A stretch of 24,288 bases of DNA from contig JBBQNE010000039.1 in NCBI GenBank assembly GCA_038329675.1, positions 1 to 24,288 on the forward strand. Reading direction: 5' to 3'. This stretch comes from JANXVY01 sp038329675 (GTDB lineage Bacteria > Pseudomonadota > Alphaproteobacteria > Rhizobiales > Hyphomicrobiaceae). A program made the position numbers and the translations under genes. Position 1 is the stretch's first letter. Each line of letters begins with the position of its first letter. Below the pieces are notes generated by a model that saw nothing but the letters and a program-made list of their open reading frames with translations, did no database searches and was not told where the DNA came from. Positions 7,376-15,189 of the stretch are shown in pieces.

Positions 7376-8563
7376 TTGGAGTTCAGCAACCCCAAAATTG
7401 CGCCGCCGCAGCGTTTGGCAAGCGATGTCGGATCGCCCATTCGCCATGGCAGCAACCTCGCGCATGCCCCGTCCGAAACATGGGCCGCTAGCGAAGCAGC
7501 CACGAAACCGGCGGTCGACTTGTCCATCGTCATCCCCGTCTACAATGAAGCGCGAGGACTACCGTTACTGTTGCCGCGCTTGCTGCCCGTGCTCGAAGCC
7601 ACGGGCCTCGCCTGGGAAGTGATGTTCGTCGATGACGGCTCCCGCGATGCGACGCTCGATGTTTTGCGCGCGGCCAATCGCTCCGACACTCGCATTCGGG
7701 CGATCGCGCTCAGCCGAAATTTCGGCAAGGAAATCGCCGTGGCAGCGGGCCTTCGAGCGGCCACCGGTCAGGTTGCGATCCTGATGGACGGCGACCTCCA
7801 GCACCCCCCCGAAGTGATCCCCCGGCTGATCGAGGGCTGGCGGCAGGGCCACGACATTGTTTATGGCGCACGCACCGATCGCGATACGGACGGCCCCTTG
7901 CGGCGTGCGCTTTCCGTCGCGTTTTATTCGCTGTTTCGGTCCGTATCGGGCACGGCGCTGCACGAAAACGGTGGCGACTTCCGGCTGTTTTCGCGCCGCG
8001 CACTCGATGCCTTCAATCGGCTTGGCGAGCGGGCGCGGTTCAACAAGGGGCTGTACGCCTGGATCGGCTTCAAGACGTTGAGCGTTCCCTTCGACGTTGC
8101 CGACCGCGCCGATGGCGGCACGACCCGCTGGAGCTTCCGCCGGTTGCTGCATTTTGCATTCGACGCGATGGCCTCGTTCACCACGCTGCCGCTCCGCATT
8201 TGGTCGGTCATAGGCCTCGCCGTGTCGCTGTTCGCGTTCCTGTATATCGTGACGTTCCTGCTGAAGACGCTGATCTACGGCGTCGATCAAGCGGGCTTCC
8301 CGACGCTGATCGTATCGATCATGTTTTTCTCAGGCATCCAGCTCATATCTCTGGGCGTGATGGGCGAATACCTCGGTCGCATTTACGACGAGGTGAAAGG
8401 CCGTCCGCTGTATCTCGTCGCCGAAGAGATCGGGATACCGCTGGAGCATCGCGTTGACCGAACAGGGTCAACGCCAACTGTTTGCGCGCCAACCGCTCAC
8501 GCGGCGACGGCCAACGCAGCAAGCGATGGCAAACCCGTCCAACACGGCTCACCAGGCCCGTGA
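7376..8563 (+). CDS. Polyprenyl-phosphate glycosyltransferase, GT2 (DPM1/ArnC/GtrB-like)
   Basis: A 395-residue protein starting at TTG. After about 45 poorly conserved residues, the GT-A domain begins with LSIVIPVYNE (49-58). VDDGS (85-89) and MDGDLQHPP (137-145) are the nucleotide-sugar and metal sites, and SRNFGKE (113-119) is typical of the DPM1/GtrB/ArnC group. Two transmembrane helices follow (about 275-300 and 308-335), ending in GEYLGRIYDEVKGRP, which is usual for the group. These enzymes move a sugar from a nucleotide donor onto undecaprenyl phosphate at the inner face of the inner membrane. The C-terminal 30 residues are Thr/Ala-rich and unconserved. The gene overlaps the downstream deacetylase by 4 bp (GTGA), and a GtrA-type flippase follows. 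The donor sugar is unknown; the deacetylase hints at an N-acetyl sugar. Confidence 0.88.
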   Translation: MEFSNPKIAPPQRLASDVGSPIRHGSNLAHAPSETWAASEAATKPAVDLSIVIPVYNEARGLPLLLPRLLPVLEATGLAWEVMFVDDGSRDATLDVLRAANRSDTRIRAIALSRNFGKEIAVAAGLRAATGQVAILMDGDLQHPPEVIPRLIEGWRQGHDIVYGARTDRDTDGPLRRALSVAFYSLFRSVSGTALHENGGDFRLFSRRALDAFNRLGERARFNKGLYAWIGFKTLSVPFDVADRADGGTTRWSFRRLLHFAFDAMASFTTLPLRIWSVIGLAVSLFAFLYIVTFLLKTLIYGVDQAGFPTLIVSIMFFSGIQLISLGVMGEYLGRIYDEVKGRPLYLVAEEIGIPLEHRVDRTGSTPTVCAPTAHAATANAASDGKPVQHGSPGP

Positions 8564-9507
8564 CGCGTGACCCTCCCGATATGGGCGCGCGCACAATTGA
8601 TCGCGATACAGTGCCGGGTTCGCCGCCGATCGCGCGCGGCGGTATCGTCCTGTGCGCGGACGACTATGGGATGACGGCGGGCGTGACCCGATCGATCCTC
8701 GAATTGGCCGACGCGGGCCGACTGTCAGCTGCGAGCGCGATGACAACTATGCGCGCTTGGCAAGCGGCCGCGCCTGATCTTCGTGGCCTGCGCGGGAAAA
8801 TCGCAACCGGGCTCCATCTCAACCTAACGCTGGGGGCGCCATTGTCCCCCATGCCAAGCCTCGCTCCCGATTTCCGATTTCCCGGGATCGGCGCGATCAC
8901 GGCCCAAGCCATGGTACAACGCTTGAACCACGTCGAACTGCGCGATGAAATCGCCCGGCAATGCGCCGCATTCGAGGACGCCACCGGCCACCCGCCCGAT
9001 CATATTGATGGCCATCAGCACGTCCATGCCTTGCCGCAGGTTCGCGATGCGCTGATCGACGTGTTGGTGCAACGCTACGGCAAGACCCAACCAAAGCCGC
9101 TTGTCCGCGACCCGACCGATCGTTTGATCGCGATCGCGGCGCGCAGCCAAGCTGTGCCGAAGGCCATGATGCTCAGCTGGCTCGGTCGCGGGTTTGGTTC
9201 AGCGGTGCGGGCGGCGGGTTTTCCCATCAACACGAGCTTTGCAGGCGTAACGGGTTTTGCGGCAGCAACCGTATTGCACGACTTCAAAGCAGCTGCGACG
9301 TCGGCGGGCACGCGCCACCTCGTCATGTGCCACCCGGGCTACGTCGACGACGAACTCGTGCGGATCGATCCCGTGACGGAACGGCGCCGCGCCGAACATG
9401 AGGTGCTGATGGGTGAGGGCTATCCATCCGCGATTTGGCGGGTTCAACGCCCAGCCGACGGCCCACCGGTTGATTGGGTCCGCGAATGGGCACAAACCGA
9501 TGTCTGA
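8560..9507 (+). CDS. ChbG/HpnK (YdjC) family carbohydrate deacetylase
   Basis: With the GTG start at 8560, which overlaps the glycosyltransferase stop as GTGA, the protein has 315 residues. ATG 8581 is an alternative, but no ribosome site precedes it. The family metal ligands are visible: ADDYG with D34/D35, GLHLNLT with H86, and DGHQHVH with H152/H154/H156. CHPGY (about 256-260) is the late conserved block. YdjC-fold enzymes remove acetyl groups from amino sugars: ChbG acts on chitobiose and HpnK on N-acetylglucosaminyl-bacteriohopanetetrol. Placed between a polyprenyl-P glycosyltransferase and GtrA, it may deacetylate a lipid-linked N-acetyl sugar, as ArnD deformylates in the Arn pathway. 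That role is inference. No hopanoid gene is present in the window. Confidence 0.85.
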   Translation: MTRDPPDMGARTIDRDTVPGSPPIARGGIVLCADDYGMTAGVTRSILELADAGRLSAASAMTTMRAWQAAAPDLRGLRGKIATGLHLNLTLGAPLSPMPSLAPDFRFPGIGAITAQAMVQRLNHVELRDEIARQCAAFEDATGHPPDHIDGHQHVHALPQVRDALIDVLVQRYGKTQPKPLVRDPTDRLIAIAARSQAVPKAMMLSWLGRGFGSAVRAAGFPINTSFAGVTGFAAATVLHDFKAAATSAGTRHLVMCHPGYVDDELVRIDPVTERRRAEHEVLMGEGYPSAIWRVQRPADGPPVDWVREWAQTDV

Positions 9508-9964
9508 CGTCGCGCCACCGGGCGATCCAACCTCGACCAACACGACTGCGGCCGCACCGGCCGCACCTCGCCATTGGCTGCGCCACGGCGCGGGCTTTCT
9601 CGCGTCCGGCATCATCGGACTACTGGTCGACATGGGCGTCACGTCGCTTCTAACGCGCGGATTTGGCCTGTCGCCGTTTACAGCGCGTCTCATCGCGATC
9701 GCTGTCGCGATGGTGGCCGCGTGGCAAGCCCATCGACGACTAACGTTTGCTGTGACCGAACCATCGACGGTATCTGAGTTCTTAAAGTTTGCAGCCGTCG
9801 CTTCGACTTCGGTGGTGACGAACTACGCCCTCTACTCGGTCGTGCTGATTGCCGCGCCGCAGACCGCGCCCGAAGTGGCGTTGACGGCGTCGTCACTCGG
9901 ATCGATGTTCGTCACCTACTTTGGTATGCGCTACGGCGTGTTTCGAAATCACGATCGCGGCTGA
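9500..9964 (+). CDS. GtrA family membrane protein, putative lipid-linked sugar flippase
   Basis: Starting at ATG 9500, which overlaps the deacetylase stop by 8 bp, this encodes 154 residues with four hydrophobic helices at about 30-50, 58-75, 93-115 and 122-143. The pattern FLASGIIGLLVDMGVTSLL, then the family-typical WQAHRRLTF (75-83) and a closing YFGMRYGVFR, matches GtrA. GtrA-type proteins are thought to flip polyprenyl-phosphate-linked monosaccharides across the inner membrane. It completes a glycosyltransferase-deacetylase-flippase run. An upstream in-frame ATG at 9413 lies inside the deacetylase gene and is not favoured. Confidence 0.85.
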   Translation: MSDVAPPGDPTSTNTTAAAPAAPRHWLRHGAGFLASGIIGLLVDMGVTSLLTRGFGLSPFTARLIAIAVAMVAAWQAHRRLTFAVTEPSTVSEFLKFAAVASTSVVTNYALYSVVLIAAPQTAPEVALTASSLGSMFVTYFGMRYGVFRNHDRG

Positions 9965-10065
9965 ACGCGGCACCGTGATCGGGCAAATTCCTGTCAACTT
10001 CGCGGCAGGGTCCACGGCAAACCCTGAACGGGGATCGGCGACATTCGTCACAACGGGAAACCCCT

Positions 10066-10101
10066 GCCCGAGACGTTGCCCGAGACGTTGCCCGAGACAT
10101 T
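10066..10101. repeat. 12-bp tandem repeat, three units
   Basis: Units GCCCGAGACGTT (10066-10077), GCCCGAGACGTT (10078-10089) and GCCCGAGACATT (10090-10101). Two are identical and the third has one change. It lies in non-coding sequence downstream of the GtrA gene. Confidence 0.85.
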
Positions 10102-10337
10102 GGCCTGGACGGCTCGCCCGAAACAACTGCCCAAAACAACCCCTGGCGTTTCGACGCGCGCCACCAGAGGCACCTGCTTCATCGCCTACACTCGTGGTTT
10201 CACCGGCAAGAATTTCAATACGTCGTTGTTTGAAAACCAGAAAATGACGCGCACCGCATGGCCTCAATGCCGCATGGAGCGCGCCATAACACTCTCTTGC
10301 AGGTCCACGGCCCCGTGATTAAGGTGCGCGCTTGCTG

Positions 10338-10367
10338 CGCCGGTTTGAGCTTCACGAAGCTCCGGCG
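10338..10367. other. Stem-loop immediately upstream of tRNA-Gln
   Basis: CGCCGG (10338-10343), a TTTG bulge, AGCTTC (10348-10353), an AC loop, GAAGCT (10356-10361) and CCGGCG (10362-10367) form a 12-bp stem ending 7 nt before the tRNA. There is no T-run after it. It could be part of the precursor processing structure, a terminator for upstream transcription, or a REP-like element. Confidence 0.4.
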
Positions 10368-10374
10368 TTCGCGT

Positions 10375-10448
<74 letters not shown>

Positions 10449-10856
10449 AATTTTTTGTGTCGAGCTCCAGCCCGGATCAAGCGCGTCGATCTGCACGACG
10501 GGGCGCTCGTGCTCCCTCACCGCGCAGGTAACCTTCAGCGCTCGCTGGGTTGGTTGCCGATCGCCCGCGAATAGATCGTCCGTGGCACGCCATTCGCAAT
10601 CATCTAAACATTCGGCCCAGATGTGCCGGTTCCGCACCGTTGTTCGCCGCCTCGCCGTTGACATCGCTAGGTCGAAGACCGGATATTTGCCATGATCTTG
10701 CCGAACGGTGTTTCACGTCGATACAACCCGTCGAACTACAGGTTCCCACCAATGCCGAGCATCGCCGAAAACGAGCGCGCGCCGAACGCGTACTTGTTCG
10801 CATCGATGAAGGTTGCACAGCGACCTGCGGCCACCACAAGGCGTCCGACCGGCACC
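10449..10856. other. Region between tRNA-Gln and the carboxypeptidase start
   Basis: These 408 bp are non-coding apart from possible N-terminal extensions of the next gene. A T6 run follows the tRNA. A candidate promoter lies at 10658-10686. Nothing else was recognised. Confidence 0.45.
10658..10686 (+). promoter_or_regulatory. Candidate sigma70-type promoter for the carboxypeptidase gene
   Basis: TTGACA (10658-10663) is a perfect -35. After 17 nt comes GGATAT (10681-10686), a weak -10. Transcription would begin near 10693, which argues against a translation start at 10692 and supports the later starts. Confidence 0.35.
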
Positions 10857-12176
10857 ATGCGCCTGTCCGCCGCGCGGCGGACCTCAAACTTTGGCACGCT
10901 AAGCAAATTAGCTGCATGGACCGTCACGGCCATTTTGATCGCGGCCCCCGCCCTGGCCCCGGCCGTTGCCCAGGTTCAGCCGTCGTCGAACGAGTACGTG
11001 ACGAAAGCCCGCCACGCCGTGCTGATGGAGGCCGAAAGCGGTGCAGTCATGTACCAATTCAAAGCTGACGAATTGGCCCCGCCAGCCAGCATGAACAAAT
11101 TGATGACGCTGGCCGTTGTGTTCAAGGCGTTGAAGTCAGGCCAGATCAAACTCGACGATCAGTTTCTAATCAGCGAGGGCGCTTGGCGCCGCGGCGGGGC
11201 CCCATCGCGCACGTCGGCGATGATGATCCCCATTAACACCCGCGTTTCGATCGAATTGCTGCTCCAAGGGGTGATCGTCCAATCGGGCAACGACGCGGCG
11301 ATCGCGCTGGCTGAAGGTATGGCTGGATCAGAGGGCGCGTTTGCCAAATTAATGACCGATGAAGCACGGCGGATCGGCCTCGACAAAGCACAGTTTCGCA
11401 ACGCGACAGGCTTAAGCCACCCCGAACAGCGCGTCACAGCCCGTGAATTAGCCAATCTCGCGCGATACCTTATCCGCGAATATCCCGAGTACTATCCCCG
11501 GTTTGCTCAGCGCGAATTCGTTTGGACGAAACACAAATTCTTTAATCGCAATCCGCTCCTCTCGGCCGGGATCGGCGCCGATGGGCTCAAGACAGGCCAT
11601 TTGAGTGAGTCAGGATTCGGCCTCGTTGGATCAGCGGTGCAGGATAATCGTCGGCTCATCGCCGTTGTGATGGGTCTACCAACCGACACGGACCGCCGCG
11701 ACGAGGGTCGCAAGATCTTAGAATGGGGATTTCGCAATTTCACTGAAGCCAAACTATTTGATGCGGGCGAAGTGATCGGCCACGCTCGCGTTTGGGGCGG
11801 CGACAAGCTGTATGTCGGCTTGCGCGGCAAGGGTGATGTGTCGGTTGTTTTGTCGAAGTTTCCGGCAAGTCAAAAGCTGAAAGGCGAAATTATCTATAAT
11901 GGCCCGCTGAAACCGCCAATCCGGGCGGGCGATCAGGTCGCGATGTTGCGTGTGACGAGCTCGGCGGGCGCGAGCAATGACGTGCAGTTGTTTGCAACCG
12001 AGGACGTCGCTGCGGGAGGTATCGTGCGTCGCGGGCTCGACAGCCTAGCCCACTTGGCCGAGCGGGCCGTCGGTGTCGCGTTTGATCAGCTGAAATCGTC
12101 GATAACGTCGAGCAGCACGTCAGCGACAGCCGGTGCAGCCCCACCGACGCTACCGCCTGCTACCGTAACCCGTTAA
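10857..12176 (+). CDS. D-alanyl-D-alanine carboxypeptidase (PBP5/6 type, S11)
   Basis: With the ATG at 10857 the protein has 439 residues and a good signal peptide: a basic start, then AAWTVTAILIAAPALAPAVA with cleavage near 39. The three penicillin-binding motifs are SMNK (S78, K81), SGN (143-145) and KTG (245-247). The C-terminal PBP5-like domain runs to about residue 375, and a Ser/Thr/Ala/Pro-rich tail replaces the usual amphipathic anchor region. The enzyme trims the terminal D-Ala from peptidoglycan stem peptides in the periplasm. In-frame ATGs at 10692, 10752 and 10806 are possible, but none has a strong ribosome site and they push the signal peptide inward. It is convergent with nrsF. 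Confidence 0.88.
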   Translation: MRLSAARRTSNFGTLSKLAAWTVTAILIAAPALAPAVAQVQPSSNEYVTKARHAVLMEAESGAVMYQFKADELAPPASMNKLMTLAVVFKALKSGQIKLDDQFLISEGAWRRGGAPSRTSAMMIPINTRVSIELLLQGVIVQSGNDAAIALAEGMAGSEGAFAKLMTDEARRIGLDKAQFRNATGLSHPEQRVTARELANLARYLIREYPEYYPRFAQREFVWTKHKFFNRNPLLSAGIGADGLKTGHLSESGFGLVGSAVQDNRRLIAVVMGLPTDTDRRDEGRKILEWGFRNFTEAKLFDAGEVIGHARVWGGDKLYVGLRGKGDVSVVLSKFPASQKLKGEIIYNGPLKPPIRAGDQVAMLRVTSSAGASNDVQLFATEDVAAGGIVRRGLDSLAHLAERAVGVAFDQLKSSITSSSTSATAGAAPPTLPPATVTR

Positions 12177-12231
12177 TTTGCCCAATGGCCGCGCTCTACA
12201 GCATCAAATCGCGCCGCAGGCCGGGTTACGG
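12163..12231. terminator. Long inverted repeat at a convergent junction, possible terminator structure
   Basis: CCGTAACCCG (12163-12172, within the last codons of the carboxypeptidase) and CGGGTTACGG (12222-12231) are perfect 10-bp inverted arms separated by 49 nt. The right arm ends 11 bp from the nrsF stop. The inner sequence is GC-rich and may fold further. There is no T-tract, so it may act with Rho or only block convergent transcription. Confidence 0.35.
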
Positions 12232-12242
12232 CATCGCATCTG

Positions 12243-12881
12243 TCACCAACGTAGAAGCCAACGCCCGAGGATCGATCCCGCGATCGTCACCGCCGATATC
12301 CCCATGACGTACCAGACCGACAGGAACAGCGCGCTGTCTTCGACACAATGGGCGGCGTAGAACGTAGCTGCCATTGAGCCTGCAATTAGACCGGCCACGG
12401 CCCCAGCCAATGTTGGACTGTCGGGCGCCCCGGCCCGGAAAGAAAACATCAACGCAGCCAACGGTGCGATGGAGAGCAGTGCGATCAGCGTGACGCAAGG
12501 TACAGCCAACTGCCCAATCATCGCATTGCCCCACGCCGAGGCTGGCAACATCGACAGCTCGCGAACAACGGCGGCGCTAAGCAGGGCGAAACCGGCAAGT
12601 AACGCATATTTCGCTGGCCCCGCTCCCACGCCCGGCCGTGTGATACGCACCGCCAGCCATAGGCCCGAAGCGAACAGGCCGATTGTGAAGGCGAACTTGA
12701 ACATCACCTTGGCCTCGCCGAGCATCTCGATGAGCCCAGGCCGCGGCGGCGTAACAGTTAACATCAGCAGCCCAAGCACGGGCAGACTCGCGCCGATTGC
12801 TAGCCACAACGCCCGATTGACCGGGGTCGTCTTCGTTGGAAGGTCGGCCGCAAGGGCCTTGATCAGGTCGTCGGTTTTCAT
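12243..12881 (-). CDS. nrsF: NrsF-type anti-sigma factor (DUF1109), six-helix membrane protein
   Basis: A 212-residue protein beginning MKTDDLIKALAADL, the characteristic N-terminus of NrsF/DUF1109 proteins, followed by six hydrophobic helices. C129 (VPCVTL) and C179 (AAHCVED) sit where Caulobacter NrsF carries the two conserved cysteines tied to signal response. NrsF holds its cognate ECF sigma factor at the inner membrane until stress, such as metal or oxidative stress, releases it. Its start overlaps the sigma factor stop by 4 bp (ATGA on the minus strand), so the pair is translationally coupled. The function follows from the family and the operon. Confidence 0.88.
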   Translation of the reverse strand: MKTDDLIKALAADLPTKTTPVNRALWLAIGASLPVLGLLMLTVTPPRPGLIEMLGEAKVMFKFAFTIGLFASGLWLAVRITRPGVGAGPAKYALLAGFALLSAAVVRELSMLPASAWGNAMIGQLAVPCVTLIALLSIAPLAALMFSFRAGAPDSPTLAGAVAGLIAGSMAATFYAAHCVEDSALFLSVWYVMGISAVTIAGSILGRWLLRW

Positions 12882-13429
12882 GATTCGTTGGTCCGGTAGG
12901 CCTTTGCCAGCGTCGCCAACCCCCGATGGAGCGCGACACGTACGGCGCCTTCGCTGATGTCGAATTTAGAGGCCGTCTCGCGAATGCTCACGCCGTGGAT
13001 CGAAATCGCTTCGACGATGTCCCGCTGTCGGCCTTTGAGCTGATCAAGGATTTCGCCTGCATCGCGTTCGGTTAGATGTTGCGTCGGCTCTGGGGCCGCG
13101 AGGACATCTTCAAAATCTTCGATGGGAACATTAACCCTACGACCGCCGCGACGGAGACTGTCGATCAGTTTATTGCGCGCAATCGCTCGCACCCAGGGAA
13201 TGAGCGGGTCTTGCGGCCGCCATGTTTCCCGTTTCAGGTGTATTGCGATGAGCGTCTCCTGCACAACGTCCTCCACGTCCGCGCCGCCGTTGCCGTATCG
13301 TGAAAAGCCGCGCCGGACCTCTCCACGCAAAAATAGGGTCAATGAGGCGAGGACGGCGTGATAGGCCGCTCCATCGCCAGAGAGCCCCGCTCTCATTTGC
13401 GTAGCCCACTCTGCGTCGCGTTCGCTCAC
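12878..13429 (-). CDS. sigF: ECF sigma factor, SigF type
   Basis: A 183-residue ECF sigma factor. Region 2 spans about 20-100, with DVEDVVQETLIAIH (51-64) and PWVRAIARNKLIDSLRR (78-94). Region 4 spans about 125-178, with the helix-turn-helix SIRETASKFDISEGAVRVALHRG. The start is GTG 13429 with GAGG 5-6 nt upstream. It directs RNA polymerase to a small stress regulon when NrsF releases it. A matching ECF promoter lies just upstream, so autoregulation is likely. The MdtABC-like operon is divergent from it, but that operon's upstream region shows no second copy of the motif. Confidence 0.9.
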   Translation of the reverse strand: MSERDAEWATQMRAGLSGDGAAYHAVLASLTLFLRGEVRRGFSRYGNGGADVEDVVQETLIAIHLKRETWRPQDPLIPWVRAIARNKLIDSLRRGGRRVNVPIEDFEDVLAAPEPTQHLTERDAGEILDQLKGRQRDIVEAISIHGVSIRETASKFDISEGAVRVALHRGLATLAKAYRTNES

Positions 13430-13749
13430 GATGACCTCAACATGGACTACGCTTCTCCCGGCCGATTGTTACAACGCAGTCAAGCCATTTCTCTACCACA
13501 CCGCTCAGACATCAAGATTGCGCGGTGATCGTGCCGTTTCAGGGCTTTTTAAGTGGCCTTCGAACGCCCACGTCTTACCCGTGTCAGGCGACGGATTCCC
13601 GCAGGCGAAACGTTTCAGTGTTAAGTAGTGTTTACATGTCGTCCGAAGCTGCTTGCGACAACGTACATCCTTACACTGCGTAGTGCCTTCAAACCGACCC
13701 GCCGCCAAGTCACTTCGTTTTCTAAGCCTATTCTGCCAAGGACGAAATT
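13430..13749. other. Divergent region between sigF and the RND efflux operon
   Basis: This 320-bp stretch has no gene. It holds the minus-strand ECF promoter at 13448-13473 and a perfect 10-bp palindrome GAAACGTTTC at 13607-13616. A clear ribosome site AAGGA sits about 8 nt before the adaptor start. No confident sigma70 promoter for the efflux operon was found. Confidence 0.5.
13448..13473 (-). promoter_or_regulatory. ECF-type promoter of sigF-nrsF
   Basis: On the minus strand TGTAAC (13473-13468) and CGTA (13451-13448) are separated by 16 nt, and the -10 ends 18 nt before the sigF GTG. This resembles the GTAAC-N16-CG layout known for SigF and many ECF sigma factors and fits autoregulation. 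It was seen directly; the match to SigF is inferred. Confidence 0.6.
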
Positions 13750-15189
13750 ATGACCGCTAAAGGCTTTGCCGCCTTTCTGATTGCCGCCGCAGCGGCCGTG
13801 TTCGCCATCAATGCCTACTGGATCGCGCTTCCGGGGTTGGAATGGGCGCGCCCCCTTGCTGACGCTAGCAGCGCGGCCGGCAGTTCAAAATCGGACGCCG
13901 GGTCTAAGCGCGGTGGTGGCCGCGGCGGATTTGATGGGCCAGCGCCGGTGACCGTCGCCACGGCAGCAACCAATGATGTTCCAGTCTACTTGCGCGGCGT
14001 CGGCACGGCCCGGGCGCTTGCGACCGTCACGGTGCGCCCGCAGGTCGACGGTCGATTGATGAAGGTTCACTTTAAGGAAGGCCAAGACGTCAAGCGAGGC
14101 GATCTCTTGGCCCAGATCGATCCAACGACGTACCAAGCCCAACTTGACCAAGCCGTCGCCAGGCGCAAGCTCACGCAGGTGCAACTCGACAACGCTGAGG
14201 CTGATCTCAAGCGCTTGACGAGCGTTGGCCCGGGCGTCGTCACTCAAAAATCAGTCGACACACAGCGGGCTGCCGTCGCCCAATTCGAGGCGCAACTTAA
14301 ATCGGACGAAGCGGCCATGGCCAACGCCGAGGCGATCCTCGGCTACACGCGCATCACCTCTCCACTCGATGGCCGCACCGGCCAGCGGCTAGTTGATGAG
14401 GGTAACCTGATCCGCGCGGGCGATGCTGGCATCGTGACGATCGCCCAGATTAGGCCGATCGCGGTGCAATTCACCGTGCCACAGCAACAGTTGTCCGACA
14501 TCAATGCCGCCTTGAAGCGCGGGGCGGTGCCCGTCGAGGCGCTCGGTGCCGACGACAAGTCGGCGATCGATACGGGCGCGCTGACGTTCATCGATAATCA
14601 GGTCGATCAGGCAACCGGCACCGTTCGGATGAAGGCTGATTTGCCCAACGGCGACCTCCAGCTTTGGCCCGGCCAATTCGCCAACGTCCGCATCAAGGTC
14701 GACCTCCTGCGCAACGCGGTAACCGTGCCTACGGCGAGCGTGCAGCGCGGTCCATCAGGGCCGTTCGTGTATGTTGCAATCGAGGCCAATGGCGAAACGA
14801 CCGTCGTTGTACGCCCGGTTAACGTTACCCAACAAACCGAGCGCGTCAGTGTGATCGCCACCGGACTAGCCACAGGCGAGCGGATCGTGACCACCGGGTT
14901 CGCGCGATTGAAAGATGGCGCCAAAGTGTCGATTGTGCCGTCGGCTGATCAGCCCGCATCCGACCCAACTGCGCGTGACCCGAGCGCCCCTGCGGCCGCG
15001 GTTGCGCCTGCCGCGACCGGCAACGCCGACGGTCAAGCCAAAGCGGCCGAAGGGAAATCAGCCGAACGCCGCGGCGAGGGTCGCACGGGAGAGGCCCGTA
15101 AAGGAGACGGTCGCAAAGTGGAAGGCGGTGGCGAGGGTCGGCGTCGTGCCGACGGCGAGGGCCGACGCGAACGTCCGGTCGTCCAATGA
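13750..15189 (+). CDS. RND efflux periplasmic adaptor (MdtA-like)
   Basis: A 479-residue membrane-fusion protein. An N-terminal signal or anchor helix is at about 5-26. The lipoyl half-motif VDGRLMKVHFKEGQDVKRGDLLAQID lies at about 99-124, and a coiled-coil hairpin (about 130-190) has ALDQAV-type heptads. The second lipoyl half follows (TRITSPLDGRTG), then the beta-barrel and membrane-proximal domains to about 395. It bridges the inner-membrane pump to an outer-membrane channel. The last ~80 residues are an odd tail, first Ala/Pro-rich and then repeating G-E-G-R-type charged residues. AAGGA lies about 8 nt before the ATG. It is joined to the next gene by an ATGA overlap. Confidence 0.9.
   Translation: MTAKGFAAFLIAAAAAVFAINAYWIALPGLEWARPLADASSAAGSSKSDAGSKRGGGRGGFDGPAPVTVATAATNDVPVYLRGVGTARALATVTVRPQVDGRLMKVHFKEGQDVKRGDLLAQIDPTTYQAQLDQAVARRKLTQVQLDNAEADLKRLTSVGPGVVTQKSVDTQRAAVAQFEAQLKSDEAAMANAEAILGYTRITSPLDGRTGQRLVDEGNLIRAGDAGIVTIAQIRPIAVQFTVPQQQLSDINAALKRGAVPVEALGADDKSAIDTGALTFIDNQVDQATGTVRMKADLPNGDLQLWPGQFANVRIKVDLLRNAVTVPTASVQRGPSGPFVYVAIEANGETTVVVRPVNVTQQTERVSVIATGLATGERIVTTGFARLKDGAKVSIVPSADQPASDPTARDPSAPAAAVAPAATGNADGQAKAAEGKSAERRGEGRTGEARKGDGRKVEGGGEGRRRADGEGRRERPVVQ

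Larger units (their letters stand above)
9965..10374. other. Intergenic region before tRNA-Gln
   Basis: These 410 bp hold no gene I can support. Open frames across them have no family features. The region contains a short 12-bp tandem repeat (10066-10101) and a strong stem-loop (10338-10367) just ahead of the tRNA. The promoter of the tRNA must lie here, but no clear -35/-10 pair was recognised. Confidence 0.5.

Noticed and set aside
9921..10247. A 108-codon plus frame with PRRC repeats after the GtrA gene
   Set aside because: It overlaps the end of gtrA, the repeats are just the 12-bp tandem repeat read in frame, and no domain or ribosome site was seen.
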